Shown here one piece after another: positions 47,838 to 56,196 of a stretch of DNA of 64,000 nucleotides. This DNA comes from Pontiella agarivorans (GTDB lineage Bacteria; Verrucomicrobiota; Kiritimatiellia; Kiritimatiellales; Pontiellaceae). The translations under genes and the position numbers were made by a program. How positions within the stretch are numbered: position 1 is the stretch's first letter; every line of letters begins with the position of its first letter. Location of the stretch: the NCBI RefSeq assembly GCF_034531395.1, contig NZ_JARVCO010000010.1, forward strand, positions 620,001 to 684,000, written 5' to 3'. The notes under the pieces are model-generated. The model made no database searches. It was not told the DNA's origin and was given only the letters and a program-made list of their open reading frames with translations.

Positions 47838-47915
47838 ATGAAAAACGAATTCAACAACCTGCTGCTAGGCCTGCTACTCACTGGGAATGATCCTGTGGAG
47901 GCGGTTTGCCTATAG
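47838..47915 (+). CDS. leuL: Leucine-rich leader peptide of leuA
   Basis: A 25-codon frame, ATG at 47838 to TAG at 47913-47915, contains LLLGLLL (codons CTG CTG CTA GGC CTG CTA CTC). It is followed by a short hairpin and a terminator, and then by 2-isopropylmalate synthase. Six Leu codons in seven, ahead of a leucine biosynthesis gene and an intrinsic terminator, is the arrangement of classical transcription attenuation. When charged tRNA-Leu is scarce the ribosome would stall here and prevent the terminator. The ribosome site is weak. Prediction only, but structure and location agree. Confidence 0.75.
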   Translation: MKNEFNNLLLGLLLTGNDPVEAVCL

Positions 47916-47918
47916 TCT

Positions 47919-47980
47919 GTTGATTGAATCAACCACTTTTGAAAAACCTCTGCAGGGAAACCGGCAGAGGTTTTTTTGTG
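47919..47980 (+). terminator. leuA attenuator: pause hairpin and intrinsic terminator
   Basis: First a perfect stem GTTGATT-G-AATCAAC (47919-47933) just after the leader stop. Then comes the terminator stem AAACCTCTGC (47944-47953) / GCAGAGGTTT (47964-47973) with a 10-base loop and a seven-T run (47971-47977). CGGTTT at 47902-47907 in the leader end can pair with AAACCG at 47958-47963, a possible antiterminator contact. The position between leader peptide and leuA supports attenuation. Confidence 0.75.
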
Positions 47981-48109
47981 GATGTGTCGCAGGCTTCCTG
48001 CCTGCCATGGCCGGCCGGGCGCCGGCGATACGAGCATGAGTTTTGTACGGAATGAAATGGAATAGACGAGCGGGCTTGGATAAATTAAGCCCCTTTTAGG
48101 AGAGTGAAA

Positions 48110-49786
48110 ATGAGTATACCCAAATACAGAATTCCGGAGATGATTGATATCCCGGACCGTCAGTGGCCTTCGAAGAGTGTCACAAAATCGCCGATCTGGT
48201 GTTCGGTTGATATGCGTGACGGGAACCAGGCGCTGCCGGACCCGATGGATCCGGATCAGAAACTCGAGTATTTTAAACTGCTCTGCGATATCGGGTTTAA
48301 GCATATTGAAATCGGTTTCCCGTCGGCCAGCGCGGATGAATTCAATTTTTTCCGTACGCTGATTGAAGGGGATCTCATTCCGGACGATGTATTCATTATG
48401 GGCCTCACGCAGTCGCGTCCGCATCTCATTGAGAAAACGATGGAAGCGTTTAAAGGATGTAAACGCGGGATTGTGCATGCGTATATTGCGCCGTCAGATC
48501 TGCATATGAAGCAGGTATTCGGCATGGAGCGTAAACAGCTGATTGAAACCGCTGTGGCCTCTACAAAACAGATTCGCGAGTTGGCGGACCAGATGCCGGA
48601 ATCGGATATCCGCTATGAATTTTCGCCGGAGGAATTTACCGATACGGATATCGATTTTTCCGTTGAAGTCTGCGAGGCCGTATTTGAAACGTGGGGTAAG
48701 GCGACACCGGAAAAACCGTTGATCATGAATCTCCCGGCAACCGTTGAGCGCCGTCCGCCGAATCACTATGCGGATATGGTGGAGCTGTTCTGCCGTAAGT
48801 TTTCGCAGCGCGACCGTATTTTGGTTTCGTTGCATGCGCACAACGATCAAGGTATGGGTGTGGCATCGATTGAGCTCGGTTTAATGGCCGGTGCGGACCG
48901 GGTGGAAGGTACGCTTTTCGGGCACGGCGAGCGGACGGGTAATGTGGATTTGGTTACGTGTATCAATAACCTCTATTCGCGCGGCATTGAAACCGGCATC
49001 GACTTTTCTGATCTCGGGCATGTGGCCGAAACGGTGGAGCGGTTGACGGGCATGCCGATTTATTACCGCCAGCCTTACGCCGGAACCTATGCATTTACCG
49101 CATTTTCCGGATCGCATCAGGATGCGATTAATAAAGGGGTACATAAGCTGACGGAAGCTCCGGATATGTTCGGTATGGGCTGGAAAGTGCCGTATATGCA
49201 TATTGATCCGGCGGACCTCGGGCGTAAATTCGAGCGGTTGATTCGCATTAATTCGCAGTCGGGTAAAGGCGGTATTGCATGGGTACTGGAACAGGATTTC
49301 GGCATTGGAATCCCGAAGGCGATGCAGCCGGAACTGAGTAAATATGTTCAGGGCTACAGCGAGCAGGTCGGCCGGGAAATCAGTGCCGACGAAGTCCACG
49401 AAGTTTTCCAAAACGAATTTGTGGCCCCGGAAGGGCCGTATGAACTCGTGGGCTACTGGCCGCGCCCCGACGATCAGGATCCGACGTTTATTCACGGTGA
49501 AGTGAAGCTGAAAATCAACGGCGAAGAAAAAACCATTCAGGCCGATGGAAACGGGCCGATTTCAGCTTTTGTTTCTGCGATCCGGCAGGTGGTGGATGTT
49601 GATTTTACCGTCGATGATTATCACGAGCAGGCCATCGATAAAGGGGCGGATGCCCAGGCGTTGGCTTATGTTCCGCTCAAATTAGCAGGGAACGGAGTGA
49701 TTTTCGGGGTCGGTGAAGATTCGAATATCAATCAGGCTGCAGTGCGTGCGATTGTTGCCGGCCTGAACCGCATTACTAAAAAGTAG
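48110..49786 (+). CDS. leuA: 2-isopropylmalate synthase
   Basis: First committed step of leucine synthesis, condensing acetyl-CoA with 2-oxoisovalerate. The 558-aa protein is of the long LeuA2 type (compare about 520 aa for LeuA1). Motifs: the active-site start CSVDMRDGNQAL near 31-42, SLHAHNDQGMGVA near 241-253 with the metal-binding His pair, HGERTGNVDL, and a C-terminal regulatory domain (DVDFTVDDYHEQAIDKGADA ...). The ATG at 48110 is preferred over GTG 48104 because AGGAG lies 8 bases before it. Expression is probably controlled by the upstream leader peptide and terminator. It ends 10 bases before aroE. Confidence 0.93.
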   Translation: MSIPKYRIPEMIDIPDRQWPSKSVTKSPIWCSVDMRDGNQALPDPMDPDQKLEYFKLLCDIGFKHIEIGFPSASADEFNFFRTLIEGDLIPDDVFIMGLTQSRPHLIEKTMEAFKGCKRGIVHAYIAPSDLHMKQVFGMERKQLIETAVASTKQIRELADQMPESDIRYEFSPEEFTDTDIDFSVEVCEAVFETWGKATPEKPLIMNLPATVERRPPNHYADMVELFCRKFSQRDRILVSLHAHNDQGMGVASIELGLMAGADRVEGTLFGHGERTGNVDLVTCINNLYSRGIETGIDFSDLGHVAETVERLTGMPIYYRQPYAGTYAFTAFSGSHQDAINKGVHKLTEAPDMFGMGWKVPYMHIDPADLGRKFERLIRINSQSGKGGIAWVLEQDFGIGIPKAMQPELSKYVQGYSEQVGREISADEVHEVFQNEFVAPEGPYELVGYWPRPDDQDPTFIHGEVKLKINGEEKTIQADGNGPISAFVSAIRQVVDVDFTVDDYHEQAIDKGADAQALAYVPLKLAGNGVIFGVGEDSNINQAAVRAIVAGLNRITKK

Positions 49787-49796
49787 GGATTTGAAT

Positions 49797-50657
49797 ATGA
49801 AATTGAGTGGGCATACCAAACCGTTTGCCGTGCTGGGGCATCCGATCGGACACACGTTGTCGCCGGTGATGCACAATGCATCGATGCAGGAACTGAATTT
49901 TGACGGCATTTATCTGGCACTGGATGTGCATCCGGACCGCCTGATGGAGGTGCTCCCGTCGATGGCCCTGATGGGGTTTGCCGGGGTCAATCTGACGGTT
50001 CCGCATAAAGAGGTCGCTTTCCGGGGACTGGAAAATCTGGATGCCAGCGCCAAGTTGTTCGGCGCGGCCAATACCGTTGAGTTTACGGAAAACGGTATGG
50101 TCGGCCACAATACCGACGGCTATGGATTCCTGAAGGCCTTGGAAGAGGCCTTTGGTAAAACCGTTAAGGGAGACTCCATCTTTGTGCTGGGTTGCGGCGG
50201 GGCCGGGCGGGCCATTGCATTACAAGCGGCAGTAGAAGGTGCGGTATCCTTTGTGTTGGCAGATGTTGATGCTGAGAGAACGCAAAAGTTAAGTAATGAG
50301 CTCATAAATATAAATCCTGAACTCATTATCACTCAGGTGCAGGAGGGGCCAGCCCAGATAGACTATTGCAAGAGGTGCGACCTCGTGGTGCAGGCGTCGC
50401 CGGTGGGCATGAAGAAGGATGATCCTTCGCTGCTGCCGCCGGAAGCGTTCCGGTCGGGGCAGCGGGCCTTTGATCTGATTTACATGTATCCCGAAACGGC
50501 GTTCCTGTCCGCCGCACGCGAAGCTGGCGCGCAGATTGCTAATGGGTTGGGTATGCTGTTGCATCAGGGCGCCCGCGCCTTTGAAATCTGGACCGGTACT
50601 GCACCGTCGGTCCCGGCGATGCGTAAGGCGTTGGAGGATGCCGTTTACGGGGCGTGA
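49797..50657 (+). CDS. aroE: Shikimate dehydrogenase
   Basis: Reduces 3-dehydroshikimate with NADPH in aromatic amino-acid synthesis. The 286-aa protein has AVLGHPIGHTLSPVMHNA near 11-28, NLTVPHKE with the catalytic Lys near 69, NTDGYGFLKAL with the catalytic Asp near 107, and the nucleotide-binding VLGCGGAGRAIALQAA near 131. ATG 49797 is preferred over TTG 49791. A stretch near 50265-50340 is much richer in A and T than the rest of the gene. It follows leuA directly, so both may share the leucine attenuator. Confidence 0.93.
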   Translation: MKLSGHTKPFAVLGHPIGHTLSPVMHNASMQELNFDGIYLALDVHPDRLMEVLPSMALMGFAGVNLTVPHKEVAFRGLENLDASAKLFGAANTVEFTENGMVGHNTDGYGFLKALEEAFGKTVKGDSIFVLGCGGAGRAIALQAAVEGAVSFVLADVDAERTQKLSNELININPELIITQVQEGPAQIDYCKRCDLVVQASPVGMKKDDPSLLPPEAFRSGQRAFDLIYMYPETAFLSAAREAGAQIANGLGMLLHQGARAFEIWTGTAPSVPAMRKALEDAVYGA

Positions 50658-50718
50658 TCTGTGAAAACGGATAGGTGATCGTTGCGCGGATTACGGCGTA
50701 CGAAAAGGACGGGGTTGG

Positions 50719-51534
50719 ATGGATTTTTTTGATTGGTATTGGATCTTGGTGGTCTTTCTCTTCGGAGCCTGCTGGGGCAGTTTTCTGAATGTGTGCATTT
50801 ATCGCATTCCGGCGGAGCTTTCGGTGGTTAAGCCCCGGTCCCGCTGTCCGAAGTGTATGACCGATCTGGCCTGGAAGGATAATATTCCGATTCTCGGATG
50901 GATCTTTCTGCGGGGAAAGTGCCGTTACTGCAAAGCGCCGGTTTCAGCGCGCTATCCCTCTATTGAGCTGCTGACCGCCCTGCTTTTTACCGCCGTCTGG
51001 CTCGTTTATCCGTATCAGCTGATTGTGCTGCCCTACGGCCTGCTCATCTTCGGGCTGATTTTCGGCAGCATGGTCGATTATGATGAAATGTGGATTCCCG
51101 ACCGGGTGACGATCGGCGGAGAAATTATCGGGCCGATTCTGAGTTTTCTGATTCCGGCGATGCATGGTGTCGATTCGCATATGAGCGGCCTGATCCAGTC
51201 GCTGATCGGTCTGGCGGTCGGCTTCGGGTCGCTTTATTCGGTTTCCATTATCGGGAAACTGATCCTGAAGAAAGATGCCATGGGTTTCGGCGATGTGAAA
51301 CTGATGGGTTGTATCGGGGCTTTTCTGGGCTGGGAGTCCGTGATTTTTATTGTTTTCATTTCTTCGCTGCTCGGAACGATTATCGGAGTAACGTTTATTG
51401 CGATCGGAAAAAAAGAACTGCAGAGCAAAATTCCGTTCGGGCCGTATATTTCTTTAGCCGCGATGATCTGGATGCTGGGGGGCTGGAAACTCTGGGCCCT
51501 GTATCTGGAGTGGATGAGCGGCACGGCATATTAA
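50719..51534 (+). CDS. pilD: Prepilin peptidase (A24, PilD/GspO type)
   Basis: Inner-membrane aspartic protease and N-methylase that processes type IV prepilins and pseudopilins. The 271-aa protein starts with GACWGSFLNVCIYRIP, then a four-cysteine motif (CPKCMTDL ... CRYCKAPVSARYP). The two catalytic Asp motifs are SMVDYDEMWIPD and MGFGDVKLMG (near 192). About eight membrane helices. It is separated by only 3 kb from the pilus/secretion ATPase operon, on the other strand. Confidence 0.9.
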   Translation: MDFFDWYWILVVFLFGACWGSFLNVCIYRIPAELSVVKPRSRCPKCMTDLAWKDNIPILGWIFLRGKCRYCKAPVSARYPSIELLTALLFTAVWLVYPYQLIVLPYGLLIFGLIFGSMVDYDEMWIPDRVTIGGEIIGPILSFLIPAMHGVDSHMSGLIQSLIGLAVGFGSLYSVSIIGKLILKKDAMGFGDVKLMGCIGAFLGWESVIFIVFISSLLGTIIGVTFIAIGKKELQSKIPFGPYISLAAMIWMLGGWKLWALYLEWMSGTAY

Positions 51535-51553
51535 CCGCCGGGTGTGCCCTGGA

Positions 51554-51584
51554 CGCAAAAAAAGCTCCCGATGAAGGGAGCTTT
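51554..51584 (-). terminator. Rho-independent terminator of rpsU
   Basis: A 9-bp stem AAAGCTCCC (51561-51569) / GGGAGCTTT (51576-51584) with loop GATGAA. On the minus strand it is followed by TTTTTTTGC, so it ends the rpsU transcript. It may also stop the convergent prepilin peptidase transcript. Confidence 0.85.
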
Positions 51585-51594
51585 ATCAAACCGT

Positions 51595-51609
51595 TTCCAA
51601 TGATTGGAA
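51595..51609. repeat. Perfect palindrome TTCCAA-TGA-TTGGAA between rpsU stop and terminator
   Basis: Exact copy, extended to TTTCCAA ... TTGGAAA by the flanks (51594-51610). It lies immediately downstream of the rpsU stop codon (51611-51613) and 10 bases before its terminator stem. Confidence 0.7.
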
Positions 51610-51610
51610 A

Positions 51611-51793
51611 TTAGCGGCGTGTACGACGGCTGTTGGCCAGACGCTTTTTCTTTTCGCTCGGCTTTTCGTAGCAGCGTTTGGAACGCATCGTTTTCAGAAC
51701 GCCTTCTTTATCCAGCGCTTTTTTCAGACGACGCAGTGCGCGGTCCACATTTTCGCCGCGGCGTACTTTTACTTCGCAGGTTTCTTGTGCCAT
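51611..51793 (-). CDS. rpsU: 30S ribosomal protein S21
   Basis: Small basic ribosomal protein near the 3' end of 16S rRNA. The 60-aa product has the family pattern [26 protein letters not shown] and a basic tail ([14 protein letters not shown]). A strong ribosome site GGGGGAGGTG lies about 10 bases upstream. A small stem CCCC ... GGGG (near 51809-51823) just before it could mask the site. Confidence 0.93.
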   Translation of the reverse strand: MAQETCEVKVRRGENVDRALRRLKKALDKEGVLKTMRSKRCYEKPSEKKKRLANSRRTRR

Positions 51794-51840
51794 TTTTTAA
51801 TTCACCTCCCCCGATCGTTGGGGTCAAAAGAGCAGGGAAA

Positions 51841-52044
51841 TTAGGGGAGTGAAGGGCGTAAGTCAATGGCAATATACAGCCGGTTTCGGCTCATGTACTT
51901 ATGCTGCCATCGATCTTGTTTTTGAAGAATGGTCTGCGGTCCGTCGCCGTTGATGGCCTCATCGTGGGTTCCGGTCATGAGCATCCACGGGATATTCACC
52001 GTTTTTATACCACTTGCTAAAACATACGGGTATATTTTTGCCAC
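51841..52044 (-). pseudogene. Possible fragment of an alpha/beta hydrolase
   Basis: A 67-codon frame contains VNIPWMLMTGTHDEAINGDG, which resembles the late strand and acid loop of dienelactone-hydrolase-like enzymes (VPWMLMTGTHD-x-A). The rest (QTILQKQDRWQHKYMS ...) matches nothing recognised. There is no ribosome site, and the frame begins in the repeat-containing region just upstream. Most simply a decayed fragment. Confidence 0.35.
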
Positions 52045-52066
52045 CCGCTCCGCTGGAGGACCTCGG

Positions 52067-52103
52067 AGAACACAGAATCCTTCCTCCGTGTTCTTCGTGG
52101 TGA
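52067..52103. repeat. Copy of the CTCCGTGTTCTTCGTGGTGA-type interspersed repeat
   Basis: CCTCCGTGTTCTTCGTGGTGA at 52083-52103 matches a short repeat type (CTCCGTGTTC-C/T-TCGTGG) known between genes in many environmental bacteria. An arm AGAACAC at 52067-52073 can pair with GTGTTCT at 52088-52094 to give a hairpin. The 387-base gap rpsU to cbiX (51794-52180) otherwise shows nothing but the hydrolase fragment. Confidence 0.45.
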
Positions 52104-52180
52104 AACTTCGTACGAGGTTTATACCGAGAAGTAATCAAACAGGCTATTCATCAACGCACAGAGGGACGGGATATTGCACG

Positions 52181-52597
52181 TCAGTCCGTTTCGAGTGTTT
52201 CGAGCGAGGCCAGTGCGGGATTGCGGGGTTTTCCGCCTTTGTAGATTTGATTCAGGATCAGTGTACTGATGCCTTGCAGGGCGCCAAGATGCGGAAGGAT
52301 CTCAAAATCGATATCCGGATGGTTGTTTTTTTCCTCTTCGATGATGCGCGGGATGTCATTCACCACATGGGTGCCGGCGGCGAGAAAATAGGGAAAAATC
52401 CGGATTTCGGAAGCGCCCTCATCGACGAGGTCGGCGACGGCGGAGTCGATCTGCGGACTGGAGATTTCAAGAAAGGCGCTGGTTACGAGGTCGAATGCCG
52501 GGCCGGCGTTTTCATGTATGCGCTGAGCAAGGCGGCGGACTTCATCATTGGACTCTTTACGGCGGCTTCCATGCGCAACAATCAACAGTGCTTTCAT
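52181..52597 (-). CDS. Sirohydrochlorin chelatase-like protein (CbiX family)
   Basis: Predicted to insert Co or Fe into sirohydrochlorin in the cobalamin or siroheme pathway. The ATG at 52597 is preferred over 52624 because GGAGAG lies 6 bases ahead and the product then starts MKALLIVAHGSRRKESN with the metal-binding His9. The second His lies in FPYFLAAGTHVVNDIP near 77-92. The product has 138 aa, the size of the short single-domain CbiX form that works as a dimer. No cobalamin or siroheme genes are nearby. It overlaps nothing and sits just downstream of gspF. Confidence 0.8.
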   Translation of the reverse strand: MKALLIVAHGSRRKESNDEVRRLAQRIHENAGPAFDLVTSAFLEISSPQIDSAVADLVDEGASEIRIFPYFLAAGTHVVNDIPRIIEEEKNNHPDIDFEILPHLGALQGISTLILNQIYKGGKPRNPALASLETLETD

Positions 52598-52630
52598 CAC
52601 TCTCTCCAGGTTCTGAGGAGGCACCCCTGC

Positions 52631-53902
52631 CTAACTCAGGTTACCAATAATAGACACCATGGGGAGGAACATGGCAATCACAATTGTGCCGACAACCACT
52701 GCGAGAATGACAATCAGCAACGGTTCGATAATCGAGCTTAATCCGGCCACGATATTATCCACTTCGTCCTCATACATATCGGCGGTTTTCAGCAGCATAT
52801 CCGGCAGCTCGCCGGTTTCCTCGCCCACTTCGACCATTCCGCCGAAAATCGGAGGGAAAATGGAATTGGCTTCCACGGGCGCGGCCATGGATTCGCCGTC
52901 TTTAATGTTATCATGAATATTCTGGACCGCATTCGAGATTATTTCATTGCTGAGTGTTTCTTTTACAATTGAGAGGGCCTGAAGAACGGGAACGCCGGAT
53001 TCCATCAGGGTGCCGAGCGTTCGGGCAAAGCGGGCCAGAGCCGACATCCGGATAAGTTTTCCAAACAGGGGGAGGACGAGTTTCAGTGCATCGAGCACAT
53101 AGCGGCCGCGTTTGAACCGTTTCAGGATTATGAAAAGAACCGCGGCACCTGCAAGGGCTGCGAGGCCGACCGGCCACTGGTTTTTAATGTTTTCGCTGAT
53201 CCCCATTACATAAAGCGTGAGCGGCGGAAGGGCGCGCCCGTCGAGCATATCGGAAAAGATGATTTCAAATTTCGGAATAATGGAAACCATCAGGAAGATC
53301 ATAATCGCCGAAGAGGCCAGCAGCACCACGATGGGGTAGGTCATGGCACTTTTGACGCGATTTTTCACCTTCTGGGCTTTTTCCATATAGGAGGCGAGAC
53401 GGTCGAGAACGGTGTCGAGGACTCCGCCGGCTTCCCCGGCTTTGACCATATTGACATAGAGCCGGTTGAAGATGCGGGGATGTTCGGCCAGTGCATCCGC
53501 GAAGGTGCTGCCGCCTTCAATGGATTCGGCGATCCGGCCGATCGCTTTTTTCAGCGTGTTATGGCTTTCCTGCCGTTCCAGAATCTTCAGCCCTTTGAGC
53601 AGAGGCATGCCGGAGTGGATGAGGGTGGCGAGCTGGCGGGTCAGTATCATCAGCTGTTTCGGGGTGATCGGGGTCAGCAAAGCCGGAAGTCGGATTTCGG
53701 TGGAAAGTCCGCGTTTGTGCGACGGTGTCGATTCTGCCGTTTTTTCAGTTTTTGGAAGCTTCAGGTCGGTTCCCGCCACTTCGGTGGGAAACAGCCCCCG
53801 GCTTTTCAGCAGCGTCTCCGCCGCGGTCGAACTGGCCGCATTGACGACTCCGCTTTTTTCCCGGCCATTGATGTCGTGAGCTGTATATCTGAATTTAGGC
53901 AT
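52631..53902 (-). CDS. gspF: Type II secretion/type IV pilus inner-membrane protein (GspF/PilC)
   Basis: Platform protein of the pilus or secretion machine. The 423-aa protein starts MPKFRYTAHDINGREKSGVV and has two T2SSF repeats. Signatures are LTRQLATLIHSGMPLLKGLKIL near 85, VKAGEAGGVLDTVLDRLA near 160, GTLMESGVPVLQALSIV near 300, and VGEETGELPDMLLKTADMYE near 367. It has three membrane helices. It is the last gene of an operon read leftward: ATPase, ATPase, small membrane protein, platform. Confidence 0.93.
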   Translation of the reverse strand: MPKFRYTAHDINGREKSGVVNAASSTAAETLLKSRGLFPTEVAGTDLKLPKTEKTAESTPSHKRGLSTEIRLPALLTPITPKQLMILTRQLATLIHSGMPLLKGLKILERQESHNTLKKAIGRIAESIEGGSTFADALAEHPRIFNRLYVNMVKAGEAGGVLDTVLDRLASYMEKAQKVKNRVKSAMTYPIVVLLASSAIMIFLMVSIIPKFEIIFSDMLDGRALPPLTLYVMGISENIKNQWPVGLAALAGAAVLFIILKRFKRGRYVLDALKLVLPLFGKLIRMSALARFARTLGTLMESGVPVLQALSIVKETLSNEIISNAVQNIHDNIKDGESMAAPVEANSIFPPIFGGMVEVGEETGELPDMLLKTADMYEDEVDNIVAGLSSIIEPLLIVILAVVVGTIVIAMFLPMVSIIGNLS

Positions 53903-53938
53903 CGTATTTTTCCTGAGTTCGGAACAGGTATCACCGAA

Positions 53939-54553
53939 TTACTTCGGCAGCTCCTCGGGAAATTCCTCTTCGGACAGGTACTGTGTTTTCAGTTTTTTGC
54001 GGTCCGCCTCTTTCACTTTGTACATTTCGATGCAGCGCCGGAATGTGGCTTTGAATTTGTGGCGTTCCGGAAAGGTGTCTTTGTTGAGATAGGCATGGGT
54101 TACGCCGACATATTTTACGAGCAGGTGTTTCCAGTGCACCACGTGGGCCGGCATGGAGGCGCTGATGACTTCAATATCTTTGTCGGTAATCTCGGTCCAT
54201 GCCCGCAGCTCGTCGCGATTGAGCAGATGGGCAAGGCAGATGGTCCGTACGAGCGGTTCTGTTTCCTTGTTTAATGCAATTTCCCAGAGCAGATCGGTGG
54301 CCTTTTGCTCCTGGCAGGAATCGATCATGGCTTCGGCAAATTCAATGTCGCGGCCCGAGGCATAGATTTCCAGCATGTAGGGAATCAGCCGGGGGCGCAT
54401 GACCTCTTTTCCGCGTTGAATATGCGCTTCTCTGCTCCAGTAGCTTTTGGAGTACTGATAGTCGTTGAAAATGGTTCGCATTTCCATTTTTTTATTGGTC
54501 ATCAGCAGGACGAAAATAATCATGCAGATACCGGTAAAAATCCACTTCATCAT
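53939..54553 (-). CDS. Membrane-anchored protein of unknown function in the pilus operon
   Basis: The 204-aa protein has one N-terminal helix (MMKWIFTGICMIIFVLLM). A mostly helical soluble domain follows with repeat-like segments (PRLIPYMLEIYASGRDIEFAEAM, then EPLVRTICLAHLLNRDELRAW) that recall HEAT/TPR-type repeats; this is only a pattern. Its ATG overlaps the stop of the upstream ATPase by 4 bases, and gspF follows after 36 bases. It does not resemble PilM, PilN, PilO or GspL, which usually occupy such sites. Confidence 0.65.
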   Translation of the reverse strand: MMKWIFTGICMIIFVLLMTNKKMEMRTIFNDYQYSKSYWSREAHIQRGKEVMRPRLIPYMLEIYASGRDIEFAEAMIDSCQEQKATDLLWEIALNKETEPLVRTICLAHLLNRDELRAWTEITDKDIEVISASMPAHVVHWKHLLVKYVGVTHAYLNKDTFPERHKFKATFRRCIEMYKVKEADRKKLKTQYLSEEEFPEELPK

Positions 54554-56196
54554 GTGTATTGCACCACCTCTTCAACTGTTGTGCGTCCATCCAGAATCAG
54601 GCGGATTCCATCTTCGCGCAGGGTGCGCATTCCGAGAGCAATTGCTTTCCGGCGAAGGGCCAGTGTAGGTTGTTTTTCAACAATGGCTGAGCGCAGCGTC
54701 TCATTGATCGGCATATATTCAAAAAGGGCACAGCGTCCGCTGTAGCCGCTTCCTCCGCAGGTTTCGCATCCTGATCCGCGGTAAAACGGGCGATCGCCAA
54801 TTTGCGCCCGGGTGAGTTCGAGCAACTGCAGCATTTCATCATCCGGCGTATAGGCGGTTTTGCAGTCCGGGCAGATTGTACGCACCAACCGCTGGCCCAT
54901 GACGGCCTCGAGCGTCGAGGCAATCAGATAAGGCTCCACATCCATATCAATTAAACGGGTAATGGCGCCGGCGGCGTCATTCGTATGCAGTGTCGTGAAG
55001 ACCAGATGTCCAGTCAGTGAGGCCTGCACGGCAATCTGTGCGGTATCCAGATCGCGGATTTCGCCGACCATAATCACATCCGGATCCTGACGGAGAAATG
55101 AGCGCAGGGCCGAGGCGAAGGTGAGGCCGATGTTGTCACGAACCGGCAGCTGGATGATTCCTTCCACGTCGTATTCAACGGGATCTTCCGCTGTTAGAAT
55201 TTTGGTTTCGGTTTTGTTGATCCGCTGGAGAGCTGCATAAAGGGTTGTTGTTTTTCCGGAGCCGGTGGGACCGGTCACTATCACGATGCCGTTCGGTTTT
55301 TCTATATCCTTTGTGAAACTGCGGTAGATATCTTCCGGGAATCCGATGCGGTCGAGTTCGAGTTGAACATTGGAGCGGTCAAGCACTCGCAGCACTACAC
55401 TTTCGCCGAACTGGGTGGGCAGGGTGGAGACGCGGAAATCGATGGTATGTCCTCCTGCGGCGAGTTCGATGCGCCCGTCCTGAGGAAGTCGGGATTCTGC
55501 AATGTCGAGTCCGGCGATGACTTTGATTCGCGAGATAATCGGCAGGGCCAGATGAATGGGCGGGGGAGGCATTTCAAAAAGGGCGCCATCCACCCGGCAG
55601 CGGATTTTAAACTCCTTTTCAAAGGGTTCGAAATGGATATCCGATGCGCCGTCGCTGACCGCCTGCTGCAGGATGCTGTTTACGAATTGGATGACCGGGG
55701 TGGAGCAGGCGGCATGTTCGAGATCGGTGAAATGGGTCTGTTCCAGCCCCGCCGAGGGGGCGGGTGTTGATTCATCTGTTTCTCCAAAGAGTTTATGAAT
55801 CGTCTTTTTAATCTGTTCTTCCGGGGCGACCACAAAGCCGATCGGTTGCGACAGAATAAACGCCATGTCGTCCGCCACGGCCGAAGCGGGATAATCGCAC
55901 ACCGCAAAAATAACCGCGCCGTCCTCTTCCTTCACCGGCGTGGTAAAATACATGCGGACAAGGCTGGAGGGAATGCGGTTTCCAGGGTTTGGAAACGTTG
56001 GTGTGTTTTCGAGATCGATAATCTCGCTGTTGAGTGCATCGGCCACGGCCTGCAGATATTCCGGTTCGCGGAGATCGTGCTGATCAAGAATGATGTCGCG
56101 TATGCTGCGTCCTTGCGCGAGATGTTCCCCGTGAATGGACTCCGCCTGTTCCCGGGAAATACGTCCGCTGTCGACCAGATGGTTGAGCATGATCAT
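54550..56196 (-). CDS. gspE: GspE/PilB-type assembly ATPase, second of two
   Basis: Hexameric ATPase that powers pilus or pseudopilus assembly. The 548-aa protein has the N-terminal MshEN-type domain, Walker A GPTGSGKTTTLYAAL near 304-318, the Asp box, Walker B DPDVIMVGEIRDLDTAQIA near 368, the His box, and a four-cysteine zinc motif (CPDC ... GCETCGGSGYSG) near 440-490. It overlaps the first ATPase by 4 bases (start) and the 204-aa gene by 4 bases (stop). A palindrome copy lies at 55980-55994. Confidence 0.93.
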   Translation of the reverse strand: MIMLNHLVDSGRISREQAESIHGEHLAQGRSIRDIILDQHDLREPEYLQAVADALNSEIIDLENTPTFPNPGNRIPSSLVRMYFTTPVKEEDGAVIFAVCDYPASAVADDMAFILSQPIGFVVAPEEQIKKTIHKLFGETDESTPAPSAGLEQTHFTDLEHAACSTPVIQFVNSILQQAVSDGASDIHFEPFEKEFKIRCRVDGALFEMPPPPIHLALPIISRIKVIAGLDIAESRLPQDGRIELAAGGHTIDFRVSTLPTQFGESVVLRVLDRSNVQLELDRIGFPEDIYRSFTKDIEKPNGIVIVTGPTGSGKTTTLYAALQRINKTETKILTAEDPVEYDVEGIIQLPVRDNIGLTFASALRSFLRQDPDVIMVGEIRDLDTAQIAVQASLTGHLVFTTLHTNDAAGAITRLIDMDVEPYLIASTLEAVMGQRLVRTICPDCKTAYTPDDEMLQLLELTRAQIGDRPFYRGSGCETCGGSGYSGRCALFEYMPINETLRSAIVEKQPTLALRRKAIALGMRTLREDGIRLILDGRTTVEEVVQYT

